From: JBBRVP01 sp038246785
Lineage (GTDB): Bacteria; Actinomycetota; Actinomycetes; Jiangellales; Jiangellaceae
NCBI GenBank assembly: GCA_038246785.1
Contig: JBBRVP010000006.1
Span: 1-64,000, forward strand
DNA: 64,000 nucleotides
Reading direction: 5' to 3'
Below, one piece after another: positions 35,910 to 46,500 of this stretch (its first letter is position 1; the number at the start of each line of letters is the position of its first letter). The position numbers and the translations under genes were made by a program. The notes under the pieces are model-generated. The model was not told where the DNA came from, did not search any database, and saw only the letters and a program-made list of their open reading frames with translations.

Positions 35910-38900
35910 TCAGACCCGGCGCAGGCGCAGGCGTAGTTGCAGCTTCGGGTCGGCGACCTCGACCACTCCCTCGCCCTCGACCGCGTCCAGCCGCTCGTGC
36001 ACGACGCGGGCCAGCACCTCGCCGGCCAGCAGCTCGCGGGCCTCGCGCAGGGCCTCGGCCGTCTCACCGGAGGACTCCCAGGCGAGCTCCACCCGGTCGG
36101 ACACCTCGAATCCGGCCGCCTTGCGCGCGTCCTGCACGAGTCGCACCACCTCACGAGCCAGCCCGGCCCGCACCAGGGCCGGTGTCAGGGTCAGGTCGAG
36201 CGCGACTGTTTCTCCGTCGCGGACGACCGCCCACCCTTCGCGCGGGGTCTCCGACACCACGACGTCGTCGGGCCCGAGGCGCACCGCGCCCATCCCGTCG
36301 ACCTGCACAGCTGCCTCCCCGCCGCTGGCGAGTGCCGCGGAAAGCGCCGCGGCGTCGGCGCTGGCCACCGCCGCCGCCACGCGCTGGGTGTCCTTGCCGA
36401 ACCGGCGCCCCATTGCCCGGAAGCTCGCCTTCGCCGACACGTCGACGAGCTCGGCCCCGGCTGCCGACAGCGACTCGAGCCGCTCGACGTTGAGCTCGTC
36501 GGCGACCTCCGCGCGCAGCGGCTCCGGGAGGGCGTCCCAGCCGCGCGCGCCGACCAGGGCCCGCGGGAGGGGTTGCCGGGTGCGGACCTTGGCCTCGGCG
36601 CGGGCCGCCCGTCCGAGCTCGACCAGTCGTCGGGCCAGCGCCACCTGCTCGCCGAGCGCGACGTCGACCAGGTCAGCGTCGACCCGTGGCCACGCCGCGA
36701 GGTGCACCGAGTCCGGGACCTCGTCGGAGGTCGCGGCGACGAGGTCTCTCCAGACCCGCTCGGTGACCAGCGGCACGATCGGGGCAAGCAGCAAGGTGAG
36801 GATGTACAGGCACTCGTGCAGCGTCACCAGGGCCGCCGGGTCGCCGTCCCAGAAGCGACGCCGCGACCGGCGGACGTACCAGTTGGACAGGTCGTCGACG
36901 TAGGCCGCGAGCGCCCTGCCGGCGCGGACGGTGTCGAATTCTTCCAGGGCGGCGGTGACCTCCGCGGCCAGCCGGTGCGCCTGCGAGAGCGCCCACCGGT
37001 CCAGCACCGGACGCTCGGCCACGGGCGGTGCGGGAGTACGGAACGGCTCGAACCTGGCCAGCCGGCCGTACAGCGATTGGAACGCGGCGACGTTCCAGTA
37101 GGTCAGGAGCACCTTGCGAGTGATCTCGTCGAGCACGTGCGGACCGACCCGCCGCGGCAGCCATGGTGACGGCGAGCAGGCCATGAACCAGCGCAGCGCG
37201 TCGGCGCCGTGCTGCTCCATGAGCGGCAGCGGCTCGAGGATGTTGCCCAGGTGCTTGCTCATCCGGCGGCCGTCCTCGGCGAGGATCAGTCCGAGGCAGA
37301 GCACGTTCTCGTACGAAGAGCGGTCGAACACCAGCGTCCCGACCGCCATCAGCGTGTAGAACCAGCCACGGGTCTGGTCGAGTCCCTCACAGATGAACTG
37401 CGCGGGGTAGGCCGCTTCGAAGCGCTCGTCGCTTCCCGGCGCGTGTGGGTAGCCCCACTGCGCGAACGGCATCGCGCCGGAGTCGTACCAGGCGTCGATG
37501 ACGTAGGGCTCGCGCCGCCGCATCCCGCCACAGTCCGGGCAGGGCAGCTCCACGTCGTCGACGAAGGGCCGGTGCGGGTCGAGCGCCGACAGGTCGCGCC
37601 CGGCCAGCTCGCCTAGCTCGGCCAGGGATCCCACGCACACCGTGGAGTCGCAGGAGCGGCCCCCTTCGCGTCCGGTGCAGCGCCACACCGGCAGGGGAGT
37701 GCCCCAGAAGCGGCTGCGGGACAGCGCCCAGTCGACGTTGTTGCGCAGCCAGTCGCCGTAGCGGCCCCACTTGATCGTCTCCGGCACCCAGCGCGTCGCC
37801 TCGTTCTCGCGCAGCATGGCGTCGCGCACAGCGGTGGTGCGGACGTACCAGGACGGCTGAGCGTAGTAGAGCAGCGGTGTGTGGCAGCGCCAGCAGTGCG
37901 GGTAGGCGTGCTCGTAGCCGACGTGGCGGAAGAGCAGGCCACGCTCGTCGAGGTCGCGGACGAGGTCGGCGTCGGCGTGCTTGAAGAACTGCCCGCCGAC
38001 CAGGGCGAGCGCCGGCTCGAACGTGCCGTCGGCGCGGACCGGGTTGAGCACCGGCAGGCCGTACTCCCGGCACACCGCGAGGTCGTCGGCCCCGAACGCC
38101 GGCGACTGGTGGACCAGGCCGGTGCCGTCCTCGGTGGTGACGTAGTCACCGAGCACGACGAAGTGGCCGTCCGCGCCGTCCGGCCACGGCAGCAACTCGA
38201 ACGGCCGCGCGTAGCGCGTGCGTTCGAGGTCGCGCCCGGAGCAGTGGGCCACGACGTCCACATCGTCCCCGAGGACCGCCTCGAGCAGCGGGCGGGCGAC
38301 GACGAGCTGCTCCCCTCCGGGAGTGCGGGCGAGCACGTAGTCGACGTCTGGATGCACGGCCACCGCCGTGTTGCTCACCAGCGTCCACGGCGTGGTGGTC
38401 CAGACGAGCAGCGCGGCGCCGGGATGCTCCTCGGCGAGCCGGCCTCCGGTCAGCGGGAGGCGCACGAAGACCGAGGGGTCGACCACGGTCTCGTAGCCCT
38501 GCGCCAGCTCGTGGTCGGACAGCGCGGTGCCGCAGCGCGGGCAGTACGGCGATACGCGCGAGTCCTCGACGAGCAGGCCCTTGTCCCACACCTGCTTGAG
38601 CGACCACCACACGCTCTGCACGTAGTCGGGGTCCATGGTGCGGTAGGCCTGGGAGAGGTCGACCCAGTAGCCCATCCGCTCGGTCATCGCCTCGAAGGCG
38701 TCGACGTGGCGCTCGACGGAGGCGCGGCAGCGGGCGTTGAACTCGGCGACCCCGAAGGCCTCGATGTCGGGCTTGCCGGAGAAGCCGAGCTCCTTCTCCA
38801 CAGCGATCTCGACCGGCAGCCCGTGACAGTCCCAGCCGGCCTTCCGCTCCACGAGGTAGCCCTGCATCGTCTTGAAGCGCGGAAACACGTCCTTGAACAC

Positions 38901-39095
38901 GCGCGCCTCGACGTGATGCGTGCCTGGCCTGCCATTGGCGGTGGGCGGGCCCTCGTAGAAGACCCAGGGCGGGCGGCCCTGGCTGGCCTCGAGGCTGCGC
39001 GCGAACGTGCCCTGCTCGCGCCACCGGGCGAGGACGTCCCGCTCCAGGGCGGGGAGGTCCACCCGGGTGGGGATCGGGCGGTAGAAGGCGGTCAC
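35910..39095 (-). CDS. ileS: Isoleucyl-tRNA synthetase (large, eukaryote-like type)
   Basis: A 1061-residue class I synthetase. The HIGH motif appears as PGTHHVEARVFKDVFPRF, with the first His replaced as in related actinobacterial enzymes, and KMSKS as RRMSKHLGN. The editing domain (WTTTPWTLVSNTAVAVHPDV) follows the first half. Zinc-type pairs CPRCGTALSDHE and CWRCHTPLLYY, and CPDCGGMRRREPYVIDAWYD, are present. Length and motifs match the mupirocin-insensitive subtype, although resistance is inferred only. GTG 39095 is the start; a T-box leader lies just upstream. Confidence 0.97.
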   Translation of the reverse strand: MTAFYRPIPTRVDLPALERDVLARWREQGTFARSLEASQGRPPWVFYEGPPTANGRPGTHHVEARVFKDVFPRFKTMQGYLVERKAGWDCHGLPVEIAVEKELGFSGKPDIEAFGVAEFNARCRASVERHVDAFEAMTERMGYWVDLSQAYRTMDPDYVQSVWWSLKQVWDKGLLVEDSRVSPYCPRCGTALSDHELAQGYETVVDPSVFVRLPLTGGRLAEEHPGAALLVWTTTPWTLVSNTAVAVHPDVDYVLARTPGGEQLVVARPLLEAVLGDDVDVVAHCSGRDLERTRYARPFELLPWPDGADGHFVVLGDYVTTEDGTGLVHQSPAFGADDLAVCREYGLPVLNPVRADGTFEPALALVGGQFFKHADADLVRDLDERGLLFRHVGYEHAYPHCWRCHTPLLYYAQPSWYVRTTAVRDAMLRENEATRWVPETIKWGRYGDWLRNNVDWALSRSRFWGTPLPVWRCTGREGGRSCDSTVCVGSLAELGELAGRDLSALDPHRPFVDDVELPCPDCGGMRRREPYVIDAWYDSGAMPFAQWGYPHAPGSDERFEAAYPAQFICEGLDQTRGWFYTLMAVGTLVFDRSSYENVLCLGLILAEDGRRMSKHLGNILEPLPLMEQHGADALRWFMACSPSPWLPRRVGPHVLDEITRKVLLTYWNVAAFQSLYGRLARFEPFRTPAPPVAERPVLDRWALSQAHRLAAEVTAALEEFDTVRAGRALAAYVDDLSNWYVRRSRRRFWDGDPAALVTLHECLYILTLLLAPIVPLVTERVWRDLVAATSDEVPDSVHLAAWPRVDADLVDVALGEQVALARRLVELGRAARAEAKVRTRQPLPRALVGARGWDALPEPLRAEVADELNVERLESLSAAGAELVDVSAKASFRAMGRRFGKDTQRVAAAVASADAAALSAALASGGEAAVQVDGMGAVRLGPDDVVVSETPREGWAVVRDGETVALDLTLTPALVRAGLAREVVRLVQDARKAAGFEVSDRVELAWESSGETAEALREARELLAGEVLARVVHERLDAVEGEGVVEVADPKLQLRLRLRRV

Positions 39096-39099
39096 GGCT

Positions 39100-39330
39100 T
39101 TCCTGGTTCCTTCCGGCGTACGACGGTGGTGCTCGCATCGTGCGTCGGAGGGACGAGGCGCCGTTGGGCGTCCCGCGGTACCACCCTCCTTGGCCGGACG
39201 GCGCGTCCGACCCCCTCGGTTGGGTACGGCCGGTTCTAGTGGGCGGGCCGCGCTCGCGACGGCCCGCTGTTCCTCCGGCGGCTCCGGGGTGATCTTCGTC
39301 CGGCGCGCACCCCCGGGCTCGCACCGCCCC
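39100..39330 (-). promoter_or_regulatory. T-box riboswitch leader of ileS (isoleucine tRNA sensor)
   Basis: On the minus strand AGGGTGGTACCGCGG (39188 down to 39174) is the classic T-box sequence whose bulge pairs with the tRNA acceptor end. Further 5' an ATC isoleucine codon (39293-39291) in GAAGATCACC is a plausible specifier. The segment from the T-box to the start carries GGAAGGAACCAGGAAAG, so the ribosome site could be sequestered, as in translational actinobacterial T-boxes. Uncharged tRNA-Ile would release ileS translation. Outer boundaries are approximate. Confidence 0.88.
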
Positions 39331-39526
39331 CGGGTCGCTCCTGGCCGCCGGCCGGACTACTCGTCCCCATCAACGCCTTGCCAGGCGCAGTGTACGGGCG
39401 CGGGTACCGTCGGCTCGACCCCGTTTTCCGGGCGGTCGGCTCACGGGGCGTCCGGGGGCGGCGCCTGAGTGTCGGGGTGACGCGGTCCCCCGAGTGACAG
39501 CGTCGACGGGCGGCCATTCGGCGCTG

Positions 39527-39724
39527 ATGAGGATCCGGGTCCACCCCGGGGCGCGCCGCACCGCCACCGCGGAGGGCAACCGAGGCGGCCCCGCCGCGCT
39601 CGCTGAAGCGCTTGGGCATCGGCGCCGCCTGGCCGAGCTCGTCGCCGGAACTACCCGCAGGGAGAGTCTGGTCGACGTTGAGCTGGCCGCAGCCGAGCTC
39701 GCCGGCCGGCCCTCCCGCCGGTGA
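39527..39724 (+). CDS. DUF167 (YggU)-like short protein, internally shortened
   Basis: From ATG 39527 the frame gives MRIRVHPGARRTATAEGNRG, then AALAEALGHRRRLAELVAGT and TRRESLVDVELAAAELAGRP. The 'R-V-x-P-G-A' start and the 'A-L-A-E-A-L-G' plus 'L-V-x-G-x-x-R-x-x-L-V-x-V' end match the two ends of DUF167 proteins, but the central beta hairpin of about 25 residues is missing. It is either a deletion derivative or a decayed gene. A frame open from 39494 adds residues without similarity. It lies between the ileS leader and the DksA-type gene, a region where YggU genes occur. Confidence 0.4.
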   Translation: MRIRVHPGARRTATAEGNRGGPAALAEALGHRRRLAELVAGTTRRESLVDVELAAAELAGRPSRR

Positions 39725-39753
39725 GGGTGCGCGACGTCACGGCGAGCCAGACC

Positions 39754-39781
39754 TTGCATCGCCCCGACGCGGGCCTATCCT
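39754..39781 (+). promoter_or_regulatory. Candidate promoter of the DksA/TraR-type gene
   Basis: TTGCAT (39754-39759) and TATCCT (39776-39781) are 16 bases apart, 53 bases before the ATG at 39835. Confidence 0.5.
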
Positions 39782-39834
39782 GCGCACCAGTCCCGCCTAC
39801 GGCGGGTCACTGTCGATCAGCAGGGGGTTGGGTG

Positions 39835-40929
<1,095 letters not shown>

Positions 40930-41127
40930 CGCAGCGGCTGGACGCCGCCCACGCCGGCCCCACCCTCGATCCCGTACGCAATTGGTGTGCAAGTGGCGCA
41001 GGGGGCTGCAGTGGCGCCCCGGCAGCCTCCTGCCCCCCATGAGCCCCAAATGTGTAGGGAGCGGGCCCGGTCGAGGGGTCGCTGCGCCACCGGGGAGACG
41101 CTGCGCGCCGTGCGAGACTTGCCGGCG

Positions 41128-41655
41128 ATGACGACCGAGGATAGCGCCGTGCCGGCCCGCACGGACGATGAGCCGGGTCGCCGCCGGGTCGGGCTGCTGC
41201 TGGGGGTGGCGGCCGTGGTCCTGGCGCTCGACCAGCTGACCAAGTCGTTCGCCCTGTCCCGGCTGGATCCTGGCGAGCCGGTCCAGCTGATCGGCGACCT
41301 GCTCCGGCTCCAGCTCACCTTCAACCCGGGGGCGGCGTTCAGCCTGGCCGAGGGCTACACCGTCGTGCTCACGGTCGTCGCGGCGGCTGCGGTGGGCATC
41401 GTCCTGCGGATCAGCCGCCGGCTGCGCAGCGTGTCCTGGGCGGTGGCCCTCGGCGGGCTGCTCGGCGGGGCGCTCGGCAACCTCGTCGACCGGATGATCC
41501 GTGAGCCGGGTCCGCTGCGCGGGCAGGTGGTCGACTTCATCCAGCTGCCGCACTTCCCGGTTTTCAACCTCGCCGACTCCGCGATCGTGGGTGCCGCCGG
41601 GCTGATGGTGCTGCTCAGCATGCGCGGGATCGAGTACGACGGTCGGGTGCGGTGA
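41128..41655 (+). CDS. lspA: Lipoprotein signal peptidase LspA
   Basis: A 175-residue polytopic protein with four membrane helices. LDQLTKSFALSRL, LTFNPGAAFSLAEG, GGALGNLVDRMI (catalytic D121) and FPVFNLADSAIV (catalytic D150) are the family motifs. It cleaves prolipoprotein signal peptides after lipid attachment. ATG 41128 is chosen; a longer frame upstream lacks similarity. The stop overlaps the rluD-type gene by four bases. Confidence 0.96.
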   Translation: MTTEDSAVPARTDDEPGRRRVGLLLGVAAVVLALDQLTKSFALSRLDPGEPVQLIGDLLRLQLTFNPGAAFSLAEGYTVVLTVVAAAAVGIVLRISRRLRSVSWAVALGGLLGGALGNLVDRMIREPGPLRGQVVDFIQLPHFPVFNLADSAIVGAAGLMVLLSMRGIEYDGRVR

Positions 41656-42584
41656 GCGCCACCCGTACCCTGCACGTCCCGGACGGCCTGGACGGCGAGC
41701 GCCTCGACGTCGGGCTGGCCCGGCTGCTCGGGCTGTCACGGACAAGGGTCGCCGACCTCGTCGACGATGGACGGGTGAGCCTGGACGGCGTTGCGCCGGC
41801 GCGTTCCGCCAGACTGCGCGCCGGGAGCTGGCTCGAGGTGGACCTCCCCCCCACCGTTTCCCACGGGCCGGTCGAGCCGCCGGAACCGGTGCCGGGGCTG
41901 CGTGTGCTGCTCGACGACGACGACGTCGTCGTGGTGGACAAGCCCGTGGGCGTGGCGGCGCATCCCAGTCCCGGGTGGACCGGGCCCACCGTCACCGCGG
42001 GGCTGGCTGCCGCCGGCTACCGCGTCTCCACGAGCGGCGCTGGCGAGCGGCAGGGTGTCGTGCACCGGCTCGACGTCGGTACGAGCGGGCTCATGGCGGT
42101 CGCGAAGTCCGAGCGCGCCTACACATCCCTGAAGGGGCAGTTCCGCGACCGGACGGTCGAGAAGGTCTACCAGGCGCTCGCCCAGGGCCACCTCGACCCG
42201 TTGCGCGGCACGATCGACGCGCCGGTCGACCGGCACCCGACCGCCGACTACAAGTGGGCGGTCGTGGCCGGTGGCAAGCCCAGCGTGACGCATTACGACA
42301 CGGTCGAGGCGTTCCCCGCCGCCAGCCTCCTTGACGTCCGCCTCGAGACCGGTCGCACTCACCAGATCCGCGTACACCTGGCCGCCCTGCACCATCCCTG
42401 CGTCGGCGACCTCACCTATGGCGCCGATCCGATGCTCGCCCGCCGACTCGGGCTGTCCCGGCAGTGGCTGCACGCCGCCGTGCTGGCTTTCGACCATCCC
42501 GGGAGCGGGCGGCGCATAACCGTCACGTCGGTGCTCCCCGACGATCTCTCCCGTGCCCTGGACCTGCTGCGCGCTGCCGGGTGA
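41652..42584 (+). CDS. rluD: RluA-family rRNA pseudouridine synthase (RluD-like)
   Basis: A 310-residue protein with an N-terminal S4 RNA-binding domain (RLDVGLARLLGLSRTRVADL, VDDGRVSLDG), then the catalytic domain with VVVDKPVGVAAHPSPGWTG, GVVHRLDVGTSGLMAVAKSE (catalytic D141), YQALAQGH and LETGRTHQIRVHLAALHHPC. It isomerises uridines in 23S rRNA; the exact sites are inferred from family. It is coupled to lspA by a four-base overlap, an arrangement common in many bacteria. Confidence 0.92.
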   Translation: MSATRTLHVPDGLDGERLDVGLARLLGLSRTRVADLVDDGRVSLDGVAPARSARLRAGSWLEVDLPPTVSHGPVEPPEPVPGLRVLLDDDDVVVVDKPVGVAAHPSPGWTGPTVTAGLAAAGYRVSTSGAGERQGVVHRLDVGTSGLMAVAKSERAYTSLKGQFRDRTVEKVYQALAQGHLDPLRGTIDAPVDRHPTADYKWAVVAGGKPSVTHYDTVEAFPAASLLDVRLETGRTHQIRVHLAALHHPCVGDLTYGADPMLARRLGLSRQWLHAAVLAFDHPGSGRRITVTSVLPDDLSRALDLLRAAG

Positions 42585-42794
42585 CCCAGCGACGGTGCGG
42601 ACGGCCGCGGCGCCAGCCGCCTCGGCAGCAACGACATGTGGATGGACCGCGGCCGGGGCGCGAGCAGAAGGGCCGCCCCCGGGCGCACCCGAAAGATCTC
42701 AGGTCGTTGACAGCCGTCACCAGCGGCTGGGACAGGTTCGCGGCCGAACCTACGTGCAGGGCCCGGGAGCCGGGTCCCCGACGAAGGAGGAACG

Positions 42795-43298
42795 ATGCAG
42801 GACGCGATCCCCGAGGCCGTGACCTCGGAATCCACCGTGGCCCGGCAGGGTCGGCGCGGCTGGACCAGGGCCGCCGCCTTCACCACCGCCGGACTGCTTG
42901 CCGGCGCCGCAGTGGCCGGCACGATCAGTGCGAACGCCGCCGGAAACGCCAGCTCCAGCAGCCCGGGCAGCAGCTCGGCCACGGCACCGAGCAGCCCGGA
43001 AGGCGGCAACCGCGACGAGTCGCAGCCGCAGCGCTCCGACGAGCAGCTGCTGACCGGCACCGTGAAGGAGAAGGTGCAGGCGGCGGCGCTCGCGAAGTAC
43101 CCCGGGGCGACGGTCCTGCGGGTCGAGACCGACTCCGACGGCGTTTACGAGGCGCACCTGGTCACCACGGGCGGCGCACGGGTCACCGTCGAGGTCGGCA
43201 AGGACTTCGCGGTGACCGGCACCGAGTCCGGACACGGCGGTGGTGGGCATCCCGGTGCCGGCCCGAGCAGCGATGCGGCGTCGACCGCGACGACCTGA
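42795..43298 (+). CDS. Secreted or membrane-anchored PepSY-like protein
   Basis: A 167-residue protein starting at ATG 42795 with a GGAGG site. One hydrophobic segment at about 29-50 (AAFTTAGLLAGAAVAGTISA) may be a signal peptide or anchor; a Ser/Gly-rich linker follows, then a compact domain LTGTVKEKVQAAALAKYPGA, VLRVETDSDGVYEAHLVTTG, ARVTVEVGKDFAVTG that resembles PepSY repeats, which can inhibit proteases or bind peptides. The tail is Gly/Ser/Thr-rich. The 210 bases before it hold no gene. The function is unknown. Confidence 0.75.
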   Translation: MQDAIPEAVTSESTVARQGRRGWTRAAAFTTAGLLAGAAVAGTISANAAGNASSSSPGSSSATAPSSPEGGNRDESQPQRSDEQLLTGTVKEKVQAAALAKYPGATVLRVETDSDGVYEAHLVTTGGARVTVEVGKDFAVTGTESGHGGGGHPGAGPSSDAASTATT

Positions 43299-43407
43299 CG
43301 GTCGTTCCATCGCCGAGCTCCGAGCGTGCTCCGGCGTGTGCAGTCCCCGACACGCCGGACACGCTGGGGCCACGTCGGACGGCGCCGGGGTGTCGGTCCC
43401 CCCGGCC

Positions 43408-43413
43408 TAGACT
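43408..43413 (+). promoter_or_regulatory. Candidate -10 box of dnaE1
   Basis: TAGACT, about 184 bases before the dnaE1 GTG, is the best TAnnnT match in the 298-base gap 43299-43596, which otherwise shows no gene. Confidence 0.35.
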
Positions 43414-43596
43414 GCGGACCTCCGGCAGCACGGTGTCAAGGCCCGGGACGGGCCGCCGAGTCGACGTCAGGGCCCGCGCGGACCGACGAGCGGACGGCGC
43501 CCACCCCGCCAGCCGCTTCCCCCGCCGCCTGCCCAGGACGGCGCGGGAGCCGGTCGCAACGGCCGTCCGGCACGAGCTCAGGGAGGCGCAGAGCAG

Positions 43597-46500
43597 GTGG
43601 GAAGCGGCGGCTCGTTCGTGCACCTGCACGCGCACACCGAGTACTCCATGCTCGACGGCGCCGCCCGCCTGAGCGAGCTGTTCGAGGAGACCTCGCGCCT
43701 GGACATGCCGGCGCTGGCGATGACCGACCACGGCAACGTCTTCGGCGCCTACGACTTCTACCGCAGAGCCAGGGCCGCCGGGGTCAAGCCGATCATCGGT
43801 ACCGAGGCCTACGTCACGCCGGGCACGCACCGCGGCGACAGGACACGCGTCCGCTGGGGTGGCGGGGGGGAGGACGACGTCTCGGGGGCGGGCGCCTACA
43901 CCCACCTGACACTGCTCGCCGAGACGACGGCGGGCATGCACAACCTGTTCCGACTCTCCAGCCGGGCCAGCCTCGAAGGCTTCTACTTCAAGCCGCGCAT
44001 GGACCGCGAGCTGCTCGCGACCTACGCCACCGGGCTGATCGCCACCACGGGCTGCCCGAGCGGTGAGGTGCAGACGCGGCTGCGGCTGGGCCAGTACGCC
44101 GAGGCCCGCCGCGCGGCGGCCGACCTCCGCGACGTCTTCGGGAGGGGCAACGTCTTCTGCGAGCTCATGGACCACGGGCTCGGCATCGAGCGTCGGGTCC
44201 GCACCGACCTGCTACGGCTGGCCCGGGACCTCGACCTGCCGCTGCTGGCGACCAACGACCTGCACTACACCCGGCGCCCCGACGCCGAGGCGCACGCGGC
44301 TCTGCTCTGCGTGCAGTCCGGCTCGACCCTGGCCGACCCCAACCGCTTCAAGTTCGATGCCGACGACTTCTACCTCAAGTCGCCGGAGGCGATGCGCAGC
44401 ATCTGGTCCGACCTGCCCGAGGCCTGCGACAACACGCTCAAGGTGGCCGAGCGCTGCGACGTCTCCTTCACCGAGGGCGAGGGGAGGTTCATGCCGCGCT
44501 TCCCCTGCCCGGAGGGCGAGGACGAGACATCCTGGTTCGTCGCCCAGGTGGAACGCGGACTGCACGAGCGCTATGCCGCCGGTGTGCCCGACGACGTACG
44601 CCGGCAGGCCGCGTACGAGACCGACGTCATCGTCTCGAAGGGCTACGCCGGCTACTTCCTCATCGTCGCCGACTTCGTCGGCTGGGCGAAGGCCAACGGG
44701 ATCCGCGTCGGGCCGGGCCGCGGCTCCGGGGCCGGCTCCATGTGCGCGTACGCCATGCGCATCACCGACCTCGACCCGCTCGCCCACGGGCTGATCTTCG
44801 AGCGGTTCCTCAACCCCGAGCGCATGTCGATGCCCGACTTCGACATCGACTTCGACGAGCGCCGACGCGGCGAGGTGATCCGCTACGTCACCGAGCGCTA
44901 CGGCAGCGACCGGGTGGCCCAGATCGTCACCTACGGCACCATCAAGGCCAAGCAGGCGGTCAAGGACGCCTCCCGGGTGCTCGGCTACCCATTCGCGCTC
45001 GGCGAGCGCATCACCACGGCGATGCCCCCGGCGGTGATGGGCAAGGACGTCCCGCTCAGCGGGATCTTCGACCAGGCGCACCAGCGCCACCGCGAGGCCG
45101 CCGAGTTCCGCGCGCTCTACGAGTCCGACGCCGACGTGCGCAAGGTCGTCGACACCGCGAAGGGCCTGGAGAACCTCAAGCGTCAGTGGGGGGTGCATGC
45201 CGCCGGCGTCATCATGTCCAGCGAGCCGCTGCTCGACGTCATCCCGATCATGAAGCGGGAGCAGGACGGCGCGATCATCACGCAGTTCGACTACCCGTCG
45301 TGCGAGGCGCTCGGCCTGGTCAAGATGGACTTCCTGGGGCTGCGCAACCTCACCATCCTCGACGACGCCCTGGCCAACATCGTGGGCAACGGCAAGGACC
45401 CGCTGGTGCTCGAAGAGCTGCCGCTCGACGACCGGCCAACCTACGAGCTGCTCGGCCACGGCGACACGCTCGGGGTGTTCCAGTTCGACGGCGGCCCGAT
45501 GCGCGCCCTGCTGCGGCTCATGAAGCCCGACCGGTTCGAGGACATCAGTGCGGTCGGCGCCCTCTACCGCCCCGGCCCGATGGGCGCCGGCTCGCACACC
45601 AACTACGCCCTGCGCAAGAACGGCGCACAGCCGGTCACGCCGATCCACCCGGAGCTCGCCGCACCGCTTGCCGAGGTGCTCGACCCGACCCACGGCTTGA
45701 TCGTCTACCAGGAGCAGGTCCTCCTCATCGCGCAGAAGGTGGCCGGCTACTCGCTGGGCAAAGCGGACCTGCTCCGCAAGGCGATGGGCAAGAAGAAGAA
45801 GGAGGTGCTCGACGCCGAGTTCGTGCCCTTCCGCGACGGCATGCGGGCCAACGGCTTCTCCGACGCGGCCATCAGGACGTTGTGGGACACCCTCGTCCCG
45901 TTCTCCGACTACGCCTTCAACAAGGCCCACTCCGCCGCCTACGGCCTGCTCTCCTACTGGACTGCCTATCTGAAGGCCAACCACCCCGCTGAGTACATGG
46001 CGGCCCTGCTCACCAGCGTGCGCGATGACAAGGACAAGACCGCGCTCTACCTCTCCGAGTGCCGCCGCATGGGGATCAAGGTGCTGCCGCCCGACGTCAA
46101 CGACTCCGATGCCGACTTCACCGCTGTCGGCACCGACGTACGGTTCGGGCTCACGGCCATTCGCAACGTCGGCGCCAACGTCGTGGCCGGCATCGTCGTC
46201 GCCCGCAGCGAGCAGGGCCGCTACCGAGGCTTCAACGACTTCCTCGACAAGGTCCCGGCCGGGGTCTGCAACAAGCGCGTCGTGGAGTCGCTGGTCAAGG
46301 CGGGCGCCTTCGACTCCCTCGGCCGGGCGCGGCGCTCCCTGCTCGCGGTGCACGAGGACAAGGTGGAGGCCGTCGTCGAGCTCAAGCGCAACGAGGCCAT
46401 CGGACAGTTCGACCTGTTCGGCGGCGCCGACGCTGGGCCGGTCGACCCCCCGGACGACGACGACATCCGTGAACTCCCCGAGTGGGACAAGGCGGTCAAG

